A stretch of DNA of 64,000 nt. Origin: CAVWDI01 sp963793095 (lineage in GTDB: Bacteria; Chloroflexota; Anaerolineae; Anaerolineales; UBA4823). Position 1 is the stretch's first letter, and each line of letters opens with the position of its first letter. Shown here one piece after another: positions 46,132-56,052 of this stretch. Made by a program: the position numbers and the translations under genes. The stretch is taken from NCBI GenBank assembly GCA_963793095.1, contig CAWBYY010000002.1:1240001-1304000 (forward strand), written 5' to 3'. The notes below the pieces were generated by a model. The model saw nothing but the letters and a program-made list of their open reading frames with translations, was not told the origin of the DNA and made no database searches.

Positions 46132-47471
46132 ATGGACACAAAAGAATTTATCTCGCGCATAAAGGAAGATGGAGTTAAATTTATTTCGCTTCAATTTACT
46201 GATGTGACCGGCTACGGTAAAGAGCGTTGATATTCCTGCAGATCGGGTGAGCAGCGATGTTGAAGATGGCGTTTGGTTTGATGGTTCATCAGTTGAAGGT
46301 TTTGCCCGCATTCAGGAAAGTGATATGCGTCTGGTCATCGATCCAGATACCTATGCTGTTTTTCCCTGGACTCCAGAAGATGCAAGGAGAGGCAGGGTGT
46401 TTTGTGATATTTATATGCCGGATGGTTCTCCATTTGAGGGAGACCCACGGTATATCCTTAAGCGAATTCTGAACAAAATCAAACAAAAAGGCTGGACTTA
46501 TAACGTAGGACCCGAACCCGAATTCTTTTTATTTAAACGAAACGGTCCCCAGAGTATTCACCCGGTTCCGCATGATGTGGGTGGCTATTTTGATTTTTCC
46601 GCAAACGATGAAGCTGTCCGAGTGCGAACGGAATTGATGGCCTCGCTTGAGCCAATGGGTCTTGAAATCGAAATGGGACATCACGAGGTGGCATTAGGTC
46701 AGCATGAAATTGATTTCAGGTTTGCTGATGCCCTTACAACTGCTGACAATGTTTTTACATTGAAATATACAGTAAAGGCGATTGCAGCCCAGTATGGTCT
46801 TGTAGCTTCATTTATGCCGAAACCAATTTTTGGAATCAATGGCTCTGGAATGCACTGCCATCAATCTCTTTTTGACAGGGACATGAAGAACTTATTCTTT
46901 GACCCGAATGACAAATGTTATTTATCAAAAAATGCTTATGGATTTATCGCCGGCCAATTGAAACATGCTAGGTGCGTTGTCCGCAATCGTAGCGCCAACA
47001 ATCAATTCATATAAAAGATTGGTCCCCGGTTATGAAGCGCCAGTTTATGTTGGTTGGGCTCAGATTAACCGGTCAGCTTTAATCCGTATTCCTCATTACA
47101 ATGTTGGCAGGGAAAATTCAATGCGGGTTGAACTTCGATTTCCCGATCCATCAGCCAATCCATATTTAGCGTTTACGGTAATGCTTTCGGCTGCTCTGGA
47201 TGGTATTGAAAATAATATAGAATGTCCACAACCATTAAATAATGTGAATGTATATTTACTTACCGGGGAAGATCGCAAGAAGATGGCTATTTCTGAATTA
47301 CCGGGTTCATTGGCAGAAGCTTTACGCGAATTGGAACACGACGACGTCCTTCAAGAAACGCTTGGCCCAGTTATATTTGATGCATTTTATCGTGCAAAGT
47401 GGGCAGAGATAGATGAATTCCGCACCCGTGTTACGGATTGGGAGGTTGAAAGATACCTGGAATTAGCTTGA
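46132..47471 (+). CDS. glnA: Glutamine synthetase, type I (two frameshifts)
   Basis: The repaired protein has about 446 residues, the GSI-alpha length. It starts MDTKEFISRIKEDGVKF and shows DVTG.VKSVDIPADRV, VWFDGSSVEGFARI, the EPEFFLF metal/ATP motif, GYFDFSANDEA, HHEVALGQHEIDF, the NGSGMHCHQS loop and NRSALIRIPH. Two one-base insertions break it: near 46213 (TGTVKSVDIP restored by dropping one base) and near 46970 (LKHAGALSAIVAP restored likewise). No adenylylation-type extension is present. The enzyme makes glutamine from glutamate, ammonia and ATP and is normally essential. A true double disruption is unlikely, so I treat both as sequence errors. Confidence 0.92.
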
Positions 47472-47657
47472 GGAAAACTGACTTGAGAAGGAAAATCCGT
47501 CTATACAGCGAATATTGACTGTTCCGTGCCGGATTCTGCTCCAGATAAAATAGGGGGCGATCTCTTTTTGAACTTCCCACAAATTCGAAATCGATTTTAG
47601 GGGAGATTATTTATATGCTTACATCACATTAACTGGCATATACTCCTCTGTAAAAAG

Positions 47658-47663
47658 TATAAT
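47658..47663 (+). promoter_or_regulatory. Candidate -10 element for the yjbQ-like gene
   Basis: A perfect TATAAT lies 41 bp before the ATG at 47705 in a 233-bp gap after glnA; the -35 region is poor. The gap holds no gene or other clear signal. Confidence 0.35.
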
Positions 47664-47704
47664 TAATATTCGAAATTACAAGAGAGGGTTTTGCGAGAGG
47701 ATTT

Positions 47705-48124
47705 ATGAAGATCAATAATTTATTTTTAAATTTATCCTCCAAAGGGAATAGTGACATTATCGATATCACGGATCAGGTCAGCGAAATGCTGCAGGAAAGT
47801 GGGTTGAAGAGCGGGCTTATGACTGCGTTTGCTCCCAGTGCGACCAGCGCAATAACTACGATAGAATATGAATCAGGTTGCGTTAGCGATTTTAAACGGT
47901 TGTTTGATGAGATTGTGCCGGTTGATCAGGAATATATACACAATTTAAAATGGGGAGATGGAAATGGTCACAGCCACGTGCGGGCTGCGCTCCAAAAAGC
48001 TTCATTTTCGGTACCATTTGAAGATAGCCGCTTGTTACTGGGAACCTGGCAGCATATTATATTTGTGGATTTTGATAACAGGTCCCGCAATCGCACACTG
48101 GTTGTTCAATTGATGGGTGAATAA
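47705..48124 (+). CDS. YjbQ/UPF0047 family protein
   Basis: This 139-residue protein has the complete family pattern in its second half: GDGNGHSHVRAALQKAS followed by LLLGTWQHIIFVDFDNRSRN and RTLVVQLMGE. The conserved His residues suggest a metal or catalytic site. E. coli YjbQ shows weak thiamine-phosphate synthase activity, and the family is often labelled as a secondary enzyme of that type. Thiamine genes lie 4 kb away (39093-43646), though not in the same transcript. The family call is firm, the role uncertain. Confidence 0.92.
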   Translation: MKINNLFLNLSSKGNSDIIDITDQVSEMLQESGLKSGLMTAFAPSATSAITTIEYESGCVSDFKRLFDEIVPVDQEYIHNLKWGDGNGHSHVRAALQKASFSVPFEDSRLLLGTWQHIIFVDFDNRSRNRTLVVQLMGE

Positions 48125-48128
48125 ATAA

Positions 48129-49535
48129 TCACGATTCTGGTATATGCCAGAAACGGATGGTGCCATCCTCTGAACCAGTCGCAATCACAGAACCCTGCGG
48201 CGAAAAAGTGATATCGTTTACTGTACCCTGGTGACCCATGAGCACGAATTCCAGGTGGGGCTCAGATTGATCCGATTTCATTTTCCAAACACGTGGAATG
48301 CCATCTATTGCCCCTGAAACCAGAAATTTTCCTTCCGGAGAGATGGAAAGACTAGTTACCTCACCTGTATGTCCCTTGAGTGTGTGCAGTAATTTCCCAT
48401 CGGTAATGTCCCATAACTTGATATCACCATTGAAATGTCCGGAGATGATTAAGTTCCCACCCGGGTGTACAGCAATACTTGAAGCAGGCACATCATTTTC
48501 ATTAAACTTTTGAATCCAATCACCTTCGATAGACCTGATTCGAATAGACCCATTATTTTCAGACCAGATAAGATTGTCATCATTGGGTGAGAAAGAGATC
48601 TCAGAGATGACCGACATGCCTTCATCAATATACTGAATTTCATTTGCATCGAAAAAACGCCATACGCGAACTGTGTAATCATCCGCACACGTCGCAATTA
48701 ATCCACCATCCTTTGAAATATCCAGGCTGTTGATCCAACCAGAATGACCTTCAAGTGTGTTGATTAATTTGCCGTCGGAAACTCTCCATAACCTGCCGAT
48801 GCCATCCGTGGAACCGGTGACAATAAAAGAACCGTTCGGGGTGAATTTCAATACCAGTATCGGAAAAGGATGCCCATACATTGTTCGGAGCAGACTTCCA
48901 TCTTCAACTGTCCACAAACGTAATGTATTGTCTATTGAACCGGAAGCTAGCAGATCACCATCGGGTGAAAAATCAAGGCTTAATACACCGCCAGAATGTC
49001 CCTCCAAAATATGGGTGGGAGATAATGCAACCGCCTCTGGAGTTGGGGTCTTAAAGCAATGGGCTGGCAATGGTGGGATATTTATGTTTACCCGGGTTGA
49101 ATTGTTTGCCTCATCACTTTCTTCTATAATATCTTTTGTATCCAGTTGAACGGCAGCAGAGTCATTTCCCGGAAACAGTAGTTCAATTTCCCCTCCGGGA
49201 AGTATGTCGGAATTTACTGCTAGCACCTGTTGATTTGTAATAACTGTAAAATTCCCCGCTACTGCATTACCTGAATTCTGGATAATTACGTAAATGCGAC
49301 CACGGCTTAAATCAGGTGAGCATGAGTCTTCCGAATCGGGTTCGTATCTTACTTCTTTGATCAAAAGATCTGGAAGAGATTTTAAAGTGTCGGTAGGGGG
49401 ATTTGATACAGTCGGATTGGGTACAGTTTCGGAGAATAAACCGCCTTCAGTGCAGGCGATTAAAAGGGAAATCAGCAAGAATATTAGTGTTATGGATGTG
49501 AACGCATTTTTTATTCTATGAAAAATTTCACGCAT
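48129..49535 (-). CDS. WD40-repeat lipoprotein with a CARDB-like N-terminal domain
   Basis: The 468-residue precursor has lipobox LLIACTEGG. After a short linker a CARDB-type beta domain covers about residues 55-155 (PDLLIKEVRYEP, IQNSGNAVAGNFTV, DEANNSTRVNI). About seven WD40 repeats follow, each with patterns such as LEGHSGGVLSLDFSPDGDLL and GSIDNTLRLW, enough for a beta-propeller. It would be a surface-attached scaffold. Such WD40 lipoproteins are common in Chloroflexota. Binding partner unknown. Confidence 0.88.
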   Translation of the reverse strand: MREIFHRIKNAFTSITLIFLLISLLIACTEGGLFSETVPNPTVSNPPTDTLKSLPDLLIKEVRYEPDSEDSCSPDLSRGRIYVIIQNSGNAVAGNFTVITNQQVLAVNSDILPGGEIELLFPGNDSAAVQLDTKDIIEESDEANNSTRVNINIPPLPAHCFKTPTPEAVALSPTHILEGHSGGVLSLDFSPDGDLLASGSIDNTLRLWTVEDGSLLRTMYGHPFPILVLKFTPNGSFIVTGSTDGIGRLWRVSDGKLINTLEGHSGWINSLDISKDGGLIATCADDYTVRVWRFFDANEIQYIDEGMSVISEISFSPNDDNLIWSENNGSIRIRSIEGDWIQKFNENDVPASSIAVHPGGNLIISGHFNGDIKLWDITDGKLLHTLKGHTGEVTSLSISPEGKFLVSGAIDGIPRVWKMKSDQSEPHLEFVLMGHQGTVNDITFSPQGSVIATGSEDGTIRFWHIPES

Positions 49536-49596
49536 GAACTCAGCAGTATTTTTGTTGATAAAGTGAAACGATCTGATGAAGGTATTGGGAACTGCC

Positions 49597-50499
49597 CTAA
49601 ACGCTCAGTTGAGTACTCTCAGTATTTCCTATCGTCTCGTGTGATCTCATAGAATTGAACGCGGCTATTGATACTTCAAGCATATCCAGCGAGGGTTCCC
49701 GCGTGGTCAGGTGCTGTAGCGCCAGATTTGGTCTTATGATAATCCTGACGAATCTGGAATCGAGATGGTTTGCGGTCCACCTGATATATTCATATGCGAT
49801 CCCGGCGAGAATGGGAATTAATAAAATCCGGCTGACCAGTCTCCAGAACATAGGCAGCGGGCCAAGGATGCTGAAAATCAATACAGAAGCGAGAACGAGT
49901 GTGAGCAAAAAGGCGGTTCCGCAGCGGGGATGCTCGATAGAATATTTTGATACAGTTACCGGTTCCAGCCTGGCACCAGCCTCAAATGCATTTATGGTTT
50001 TATGCTCTGCGCCATGGTATGAAAAAACTCGTTTAATATCTGGAGTTTTACCAATTAACCATATGTAACCTACCAGTAACCCCAGCCTTAGAGAACCTTC
50101 CAGCAGATTGCTCCACCGGTTTGCTAAACCCAGATATTTTTCAGATAACTGGCCAACTACAGCTGGAAGCAAAAAAAACAGGCCAATACCTAACGCTAGA
50201 GAAACAGCGAGTGTAAGATAAAGGGCCAGTCCTTCCAGTTTTTCATCTTCACCGGTCTGGATGTTAGCCGATATTGTCAACGCTCTTATGCCTAAACCGA
50301 GCGCGTCCCAGAGTGCAATAATTCCGCGCAGAAATGGGATTTTTATAATTTTGCTTTTATATAAACTGCTCAGAGGTTCGTTATGGATAACAATTTCTTT
50401 GTTGGGGGCGCGCATTGCAATTGCAAGGCTCTTAGAACCGCGCATCATAACGCCTTCTATCACAGCTTGACCGCCGTAGAGGGGAAGTTTTTCGCTCAT
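49597..50499 (-). CDS. DUF1385-family membrane protein
   Basis: This 300-residue protein opens with YGGQAVIEGVMMRGSKSLA, the hallmark of DUF1385, followed by PFLRGIIALWDALGLGIRAL. It then has membrane helices, the Y/HGAEHKTINAFEAG motif (about 165-180) with a His/Glu pair, and RCGTAFLL. The conserved His/Glu residues suggest a metal-dependent enzyme, but no activity is established. In many bacteria it sits near prfA/prmC; those genes are absent here. Confidence 0.9.
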   Translation of the reverse strand: MSEKLPLYGGQAVIEGVMMRGSKSLAIAMRAPNKEIVIHNEPLSSLYKSKIIKIPFLRGIIALWDALGLGIRALTISANIQTGEDEKLEGLALYLTLAVSLALGIGLFFLLPAVVGQLSEKYLGLANRWSNLLEGSLRLGLLVGYIWLIGKTPDIKRVFSYHGAEHKTINAFEAGARLEPVTVSKYSIEHPRCGTAFLLTLVLASVLIFSILGPLPMFWRLVSRILLIPILAGIAYEYIRWTANHLDSRFVRIIIRPNLALQHLTTREPSLDMLEVSIAAFNSMRSHETIGNTESTQLSV

Positions 50500-50571
50500 A
50501 TTAATAAAATTTTAAGAGTAGGTGGTTATCTCGTCAACCCTTTTTTTATACCTCTGATGCAATCCTAATAT

Positions 50572-51963
50572 TTACTTTAAGCTATTAACCAAACCCAAAA
50601 GATAAAAAAATCGAATGAAGGTTTCTATTCCATTAAAAAATGTTGGTAGGTGAATTTTTTCATTTGGAGCATGTAGATTGTCGTCCGGTAAACCAAATCC
50701 TGTAATTACCGAATCAACACCCAATACCCTTTGCATTTGGGCAACAATCGGAACTGTTCCCCCTTCCCTTCGGTACACCGGCTGTCTACCCCATGTTTGT
50801 TGCATAGCATTCTCCAGGGCTTTTACAGGTTCAGAGGAACGATCAGAAATGCTTGGATATGCGGCTGCTAATTGTTCAAGCTCCCAGGTCGATGTAGGCG
50901 GTGAATTTTTTTCAAGATATTCAACAAACTGTTTTTTTACATCAAAAGGATCCTGATCCGGTACCAAGCGCATTGAAATTTTCGCCATCGCCTTGTTGGG
51001 CAAAACCGTCTTGGATCCCGCACCTGTAAAACCGGATAAAATTCCATTAATTTCCAATGTTGGCCGTACCCCAACTCGCTCATAAGGTGTATAACCTTTC
51101 TCTCCCCATAGCGCACCTGCTCCAGTTTGTGATATATAAAATTTTTCATCCAACGGCAGCCGTCCTAATTCTTTTCGCTCATCCTCACTAAGATCTCTGA
51201 CCTTATCATAAAATCCGGGCAGAGTAACTTTTCCATTTTTATCGTGCATTCCTGCGATGAGTTCACTGAGAATCTGTGCAGGATTATGGACTGCACCTCC
51301 GAAAATTCCAGAATGAAGATCGTGATCTGGGCCAGAAATTCTAAGTTCAAAATATGCCAACCCCCGCAGACCGTAAGTAATTGTCGGCAGGTCAGCTGAA
51401 ATGATGCCGCTGTCAGGATTTATAACAAAATCGCAGTCAAGCAAAGATTTATTATTTGTAATGAATTCCTCAAGATGGGGTGAACCGATTTCCTCCTCGC
51501 CTTCAATTAGAAATTTTATATTGAGAGGTAATTTATCGTGCCTGGTGATTGCTTCAATTGCCTTAAGGCTGACCAGAATCTGCCCCTTCATATCTGAAGC
51601 GCCTCTTCCATAAAGATTCTCTCCTTTCTGAATCGCTTCAAATGCAGGAGTTTCCCAAAGGTCTAATGGGTCAGCAGGTTGTACATCATAATGACCGTAG
51701 ATCAATGCTGTTGGTTTGTCTTTTCCTGCCTGCAGGGATTCTGCAAAAACAACAGGATGACCCTGAGTTGGCATGATCTGTATATTTTCCAAGTCCAGCT
51801 TCTTCAATTGATTTGCAACCCATAAAGCAGCATCATCAATATCTGCTTTGTTTTCTGGATTTGTTGATACAGAAGGAATACTGACAAATTCAACCAGCTC
51901 GTTTATAAATCTCTCGCGGTTGTTTCTAGCATATTCCAATGCATTTGCATTTGAATTATTCAT
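50572..51963 (-). CDS. M20-family metallopeptidase (dipeptidase-like)
   Basis: This 463-residue cytosolic peptidase has IYGHYDVQPADP (first metal His/Asp, about residue 83), GRGASDMKGQ (bridging Asp), FLIEGEEEIGSPHL (catalytic Glu and metal Glu, about 153-156), DSGII and the dimerisation-domain segment LHSGIFGGAVHNP. The C-terminal metal His lies in LPDDNLHAPNEK. Members cleave dipeptides or deacylate amino-acid conjugates using two zinc or cobalt ions. It stands alone, divergent from the molybdenum hydroxylase operon. Substrate unknown. Confidence 0.93.
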   Translation of the reverse strand: MNNSNANALEYARNNRERFINELVEFVSIPSVSTNPENKADIDDAALWVANQLKKLDLENIQIMPTQGHPVVFAESLQAGKDKPTALIYGHYDVQPADPLDLWETPAFEAIQKGENLYGRGASDMKGQILVSLKAIEAITRHDKLPLNIKFLIEGEEEIGSPHLEEFITNNKSLLDCDFVINPDSGIISADLPTITYGLRGLAYFELRISGPDHDLHSGIFGGAVHNPAQILSELIAGMHDKNGKVTLPGFYDKVRDLSEDERKELGRLPLDEKFYISQTGAGALWGEKGYTPYERVGVRPTLEINGILSGFTGAGSKTVLPNKAMAKISMRLVPDQDPFDVKKQFVEYLEKNSPPTSTWELEQLAAAYPSISDRSSEPVKALENAMQQTWGRQPVYRREGGTVPIVAQMQRVLGVDSVITGFGLPDDNLHAPNEKIHLPTFFNGIETFIRFFYLLGLVNSLK

Positions 51964-52062
51964 TAATGCCTCCTGATTCTAAATAAACTGCTCAGTGATT
52001 TGTGTGGTTGGAAAATACATTTGTTCAATTCTTGGACATTATATAAACCCAGTATTCCATGT

Positions 52063-52068
52063 TAGAAT
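52063..52068 (+). promoter_or_regulatory. Extended -10 promoter for the molybdenum hydroxylase operon
   Basis: TGTTAGAAT (TGn plus TAGAAT) lies at 52060-52068, placing the transcript start near 52075, exactly where the structured leader begins. A -35 hexamer is not clear. Confidence 0.4.
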
Positions 52069-52074
52069 AAAACA

Positions 52075-52176
52075 CCTGGATCGGTGGTCGTCGCAGGCTT
52101 ATCCTGTAACGGCGTAGGGACTATTCTACTCCAAGAATCGAGAACAATAATCGAAATCTCCTTTGATCGATTATTG
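52075..52176 (+). ncRNA. Structured 5' leader RNA, possible Moco-type riboswitch
   Basis: The ~187-nt leader before the FAD-subunit gene folds by eye into an outer TGGA/TCCA pairing that encloses two helices: GTCGT/ACGGC stacked on CAGG/CCTG (52087-52113) and GTAG/CTAC (52115-52130). A separate perfect 10-bp hairpin, CAATAATCGA/TCGATTATTG, follows at 52145-52176. No T tract follows, so it is not a simple terminator. The layout is reminiscent of molybdenum-cofactor RNAs, and the downstream genes encode a molybdenum hydroxylase, but I cannot confirm the class without a covariance search. Confidence 0.4.
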
Positions 52177-52261
52177 AACACAGGTTATGGATAATTAATT
52201 AGAATACACTCTTCGAAAAGCGCCTCCGTTCTAGTAATTACCGGTTGATAAGCGCCGATCC

Positions 52262-53146
52262 ATGCCAATCTGGAAAGAATTCTATTTCGCAAAATCGATT
52301 GACGATGCCTTGCTGGCTTTATCTCATTCAGAAGTACCAGCAAAGCCCGTTGCTGGGGGGACTGATCTTTTTCTGGACCTTCAACAAGGACGTCATCCCC
52401 CGATTCACAAACTGGTAGATGTTACCGGGATCCCGGAATTGCTGGCCATTGAAGTGCGCGGCGATTTTTTGTTTATAGGAGCGGCAGTTCCATTAAATTC
52501 TATCGTCAATTCTGAACTGGTGATGCAGAATGGACAGGCATTAATAGAAGCATGCAGCCTGATCGGTGGGCCTCAGGTCAGGAATGTGGCGACATTGGGC
52601 GGGAATGTCGCCCATGGGTTACCAGCTGGCGACGGCACAATTTCTCTTTTGTCTCTCAATGCTAAAGCAGAAATTGCTTCATTAGATGGAACCAGAGTTG
52701 TGGGTTTACAGGACATATTTTCAGGACCGGGAAAAACGACTTTGCATCCTGTTAATGAGCTTATAACCGGATTCCTGATCCCTTTGCGTAAACCATTTAC
52801 AGCCTCAGCTTTTAACAGGGTGATGCGCCCTCAAGGAGTGGCAATAGCGATAGTTAATTTTTCAGTCTGGATTGAGCGTAGAAAGAATTTAATTGCGGAT
52901 ATTCGGATAGCGTCAGGTCCTTCCGGTCCGGTGCCGAAAAGGGCGACCGCGACTGAAAGTTTCCTGAAAGGCAGCCGCTATGGAGGTGAGGTTCTATCAA
53001 AGGCGAAAAAGACAATACTGGAGGAATCGGTTTTTCGAACAAGCCGGCATAGGGCTTCAAGTGAATACCGCCAGCATATTTGTTGTGTTCTTCTTGAACA
53101 CACGTTAAATACTGCCTGGGTTCGGGCTGTCGATAATATAAATTGA
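52262..53146 (+). CDS. Molybdenum hydroxylase FAD-binding subunit (xanthine dehydrogenase/CO dehydrogenase medium chain family)
   Basis: This 294-residue flavoprotein has the FAD motifs AGGTDLFLDLQQG (about 31-43) and IGGPQVRNVATLGGNVAHGLPAGD (two adjacent segments, about 102-125). The C-terminal CO_deh_flav_C part ends RTSRHRASSEYRQHICCVLL. It passes electrons from the Fe-S clusters to NAD or another acceptor. It is first of the plus-strand run to 62475, following a structured leader RNA. The substrate type (xanthine, other purines or N-heterocycles) cannot be set from this subunit. Confidence 0.92.
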   Translation: MPIWKEFYFAKSIDDALLALSHSEVPAKPVAGGTDLFLDLQQGRHPPIHKLVDVTGIPELLAIEVRGDFLFIGAAVPLNSIVNSELVMQNGQALIEACSLIGGPQVRNVATLGGNVAHGLPAGDGTISLLSLNAKAEIASLDGTRVVGLQDIFSGPGKTTLHPVNELITGFLIPLRKPFTASAFNRVMRPQGVAIAIVNFSVWIERRKNLIADIRIASGPSGPVPKRATATESFLKGSRYGGEVLSKAKKTILEESVFRTSRHRASSEYRQHICCVLLEHTLNTAWVRAVDNIN

Positions 53147-53215
53147 TATTTAAGAAATTGTGAAAAACCTAAATAATTAATCCATGAGGCATGGATTTTG
53201 AATTCCAGTGAAAAA

Positions 53216-56011
53216 ATGAATTTTCACATAAACGGCCGGGAAATCCAAATTACGCCACAACCAGGCGAGATGCTTGCGGATTTATTGCGCAACCGTTTGG
53301 AACTGACTGGCACAAAAATTGGTTGTAACGAGGATGAATGCGGGATTTGTACAGTGCTGGTCGATGGTGAACCGATCCTTTCCTGCACATATCCAGCCGT
53401 CAAAGCTGCCGGAAAAGATATCCTCACAATCGAAGGTTTGTCCGAAGACAATCTCGCAAACAGCGGGCAAACGGATGGACTCCATCCACTGCAGGAAGCA
53501 TTTATAAAACATGGGGTTGTTCAATGTGGCATTTGCATTCCAGGGCAGATCATGACTGCTTATGCGCTGCTGAAGAAAAATCCAAATCCAACTGAAACTG
53601 AAATTAAAGATGCCCTGAAAGATACCCTCTGCCGGTGCGCGGGATATCCATCAATGATCGCAGCAATAGAAAACGCTGCATCTGTTTTGAGAACGGGTCA
53701 AACATCCTCCAATTACATTGTCCACTCCAGTTCCCAGCCTATGGCGGTTATTGGAAATGTCATTCATCGACCGGATGCCATTGAGAAAGTTACCGGCAGA
53801 GCAAAATATACTGATGATCTCAAATTTGAAAAAATGCTCTTTGCGCGAGTCAAACGAGCAGACTTACCGCATGCGATCCTGAAAAAACTAGATGTTAATG
53901 ATGCGCTTGCTCTGGAGGGGGTGAAAGCAGTACTGACAGCGAATGATATTCCCGGGGAGAATAATCATGGATTGGTGATCCATGATTGGCCGGTTTTAGT
54001 AGCAGTTGGTGAAAGAATTAGATACGTTGGCGATGCTCTCGCGATTATCGCTGCAGAAACTTTAGAAATCGCTACCCGTGCGATGGAATTAATCGATATC
54101 GAGTATGAGCCGCTGCCTGTTGTAAGCGATCCGGTTCGTTCCTATCAGCCAGATGCGCCTCAAATCCATCCATCTGGAAATCTGCTAAAGCACATAAAAG
54201 TCCGTAAGGGGGATGTTCAATCCGGATTTTCAGAATCGGAAGTTGTTTTGGAACGAACCTTTTATACTCCTATAACAGAACATGCATTTCTTGAACCCGA
54301 GTGCAGCATTGCGAGACCAATGCCCGATGGTCGTATAGAAATTTATGTCGGATCCCAAATCCCATATGCTGATCGTAATCAGGTTGCCAGGGTACTGGCG
54401 CTCACTGAAGATCAGGTGCGGATTCGCGGACAGTTGATGGGTGGAGGGTTTGGAGGCAAGGAGGATATCGCTGGTCAGATTCATACGGCATTACTCGCCC
54501 GAGCGACAGGCCGGCCGGTTAAATTGCTTTTTGACCGGCATGAAAGCCTTATTTTCCATCCCAAAAGGCATGCCACCCAGATCAAGGTAAAAATTGGGGC
54601 GACCAAAGATGGTGTGCTCAAAGCAGTCGAAACCGAATTGTTCGGTGACACGGGGGCTTATGCTTCCCTGGGTGAAAAAGTTATGACAAGAGCGACAACG
54701 CATTCATCGGGTCCGTATGATGTCCCGAATGCCAAAGCAGATTGTTATGCAATGTATACAAATAACCCTCCTGCAGGGGCTTTCCGAGGGTTTGGAGTAA
54801 CTCAATCTGCATTTGCAATTGAAAGTATGATGGATATGCTTGCAGAGGAAATCAATATTGATCCTGTTGATCTTCGGCGAAAGAATATCCTCCGGGTTGG
54901 CAGCATTACCAACACCGGTCAGAAGTTAAGCGAGAGCGTTGGATTGGAGGAGTGTCTGGAAAAGGTTGAGCAAGAAGTATATCGTTTATCCGGTGACAAT
55001 CCTTTTAAATTCCGGATTGATCCTGTGTTTCCTCATTTGCGCCGGGGATGGGGAATTGCGGTTGCATACAAAAATACCGGGTTAGGTGGAGGTGCACCCG
55101 ATAAGGCTAATGCTGAGGTTGAGCTTTATCAATCCGGAAGATTTGAGGTGCGGACATCTTCGGCTGAACTGGGACAGGGCTTGGTGACAGTCCTTCAGAT
55201 GATTATTGCCGAAGAGTTCGGTGTTCCAGCTTCGGATATTGATGTTCTTGTTATGGATACCGACCTAACACCTGATGGCGGGCCGACCACTGCATCTCGC
55301 CAAACATTTGTAACTGGAAACGCGGCTTTGTATGCTGCCCGGACATTACAGCAGGCGATTAGAACCTCGCTGGCGGAGAAATTTGACCAGCCGCCGGAAA
55401 GTATTCATTTTGTTGAGGGCTTGGCTCAGGTCAACGGTCAATCCGTCCCGCTGGGAGAAGTTGTTTCAATCCTGCGGGAAGAAGGGCTGCAACCACGTGC
55501 AAGATATGAATACTGGGCACCGGAGACACAGCCGTTGGGTGAAGGCGGGGACATGCATTTTGCATTTTCCTTTGCTGCGCAGGCTGCTGAGGTTGAAGTT
55601 AATACATTATCTGGTGAGGTGAAGGTACGTAATGTAATTGCGGCGACAGATGTTGGCAGGGCGTTGAACCCACTTGGCCTGCAGGGTCAGGTTGAGGGTG
55701 GAGTAATGATGGGAATTGGAAACGCATTGATTGAAAAATTTATTGTAGATGAAGGTATGGTATTCACTGACCGCATGGCCCGCTACAGGATTCCTTCAAT
55801 TATTCATACCCCCAGGATTGAATCAATTGTGGTTGAACATCCGACTTCGACTGGCCCATATGGAGCGAAAGGAATTGGCGAGATAGTTAGTATTCCTACT
55901 ACCCCAGCGATTACTAATGCGATTTATAACGCGGTTGGGGTTCGGATTGACCATCTTCCGGTTGACCAGGAAGATTTGGTTGCACAATTGAATTTGATGG
56001 CTAATTCGTGA
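53216..56011 (+). CDS. Fused Fe-S and molybdopterin subunits of a molybdenum hydroxylase (xanthine dehydrogenase family)
   Basis: In this protein of about 931 residues the N-terminal ~160 form the two [2Fe-2S] domains: CNEDECGICTVLVDG...C and CGICIPGQ...CRCAG. The rest is the molybdopterin part with GGGFGGKED, GAFRGFGVTQ, ELGQGLVTVLQMI, TASRQTF and the catalytic-Glu segment GAKGIGE near the C-terminus. Fe-S and Mo chains are separate in many enzymes; here they are one chain. The ATG at 53216 (MNFHINGREIQ) is preferred to a TTG 18 bp upstream. No in-frame UGA is used, so if selenium is involved it would be as a cofactor ligand. The SsnA-like gene downstream and selC nearby fit that idea. Confidence 0.92.
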   Translation: MNFHINGREIQITPQPGEMLADLLRNRLELTGTKIGCNEDECGICTVLVDGEPILSCTYPAVKAAGKDILTIEGLSEDNLANSGQTDGLHPLQEAFIKHGVVQCGICIPGQIMTAYALLKKNPNPTETEIKDALKDTLCRCAGYPSMIAAIENAASVLRTGQTSSNYIVHSSSQPMAVIGNVIHRPDAIEKVTGRAKYTDDLKFEKMLFARVKRADLPHAILKKLDVNDALALEGVKAVLTANDIPGENNHGLVIHDWPVLVAVGERIRYVGDALAIIAAETLEIATRAMELIDIEYEPLPVVSDPVRSYQPDAPQIHPSGNLLKHIKVRKGDVQSGFSESEVVLERTFYTPITEHAFLEPECSIARPMPDGRIEIYVGSQIPYADRNQVARVLALTEDQVRIRGQLMGGGFGGKEDIAGQIHTALLARATGRPVKLLFDRHESLIFHPKRHATQIKVKIGATKDGVLKAVETELFGDTGAYASLGEKVMTRATTHSSGPYDVPNAKADCYAMYTNNPPAGAFRGFGVTQSAFAIESMMDMLAEEINIDPVDLRRKNILRVGSITNTGQKLSESVGLEECLEKVEQEVYRLSGDNPFKFRIDPVFPHLRRGWGIAVAYKNTGLGGGAPDKANAEVELYQSGRFEVRTSSAELGQGLVTVLQMIIAEEFGVPASDIDVLVMDTDLTPDGGPTTASRQTFVTGNAALYAARTLQQAIRTSLAEKFDQPPESIHFVEGLAQVNGQSVPLGEVVSILREEGLQPRARYEYWAPETQPLGEGGDMHFAFSFAAQAAEVEVNTLSGEVKVRNVIAATDVGRALNPLGLQGQVEGGVMMGIGNALIEKFIVDEGMVFTDRMARYRIPSIIHTPRIESIVVEHPTSTGPYGAKGIGEIVSIPTTPAITNAIYNAVGVRIDHLPVDQEDLVAQLNLMANS

Positions 56012-56052
56012 CCGATTTCATTCAATAATTTTTAAATTAATCTCGAAAAAAA

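Noticed and set aside
46132..46230. In-frame TGA early in glnA as a possible selenocysteine codon, given selC next door
   Set aside because: Removing one base near 46213 restores the standard TGTVKSVDIPADRV motif, and the position is not a Cys in the family, so a frameshift explains it better.
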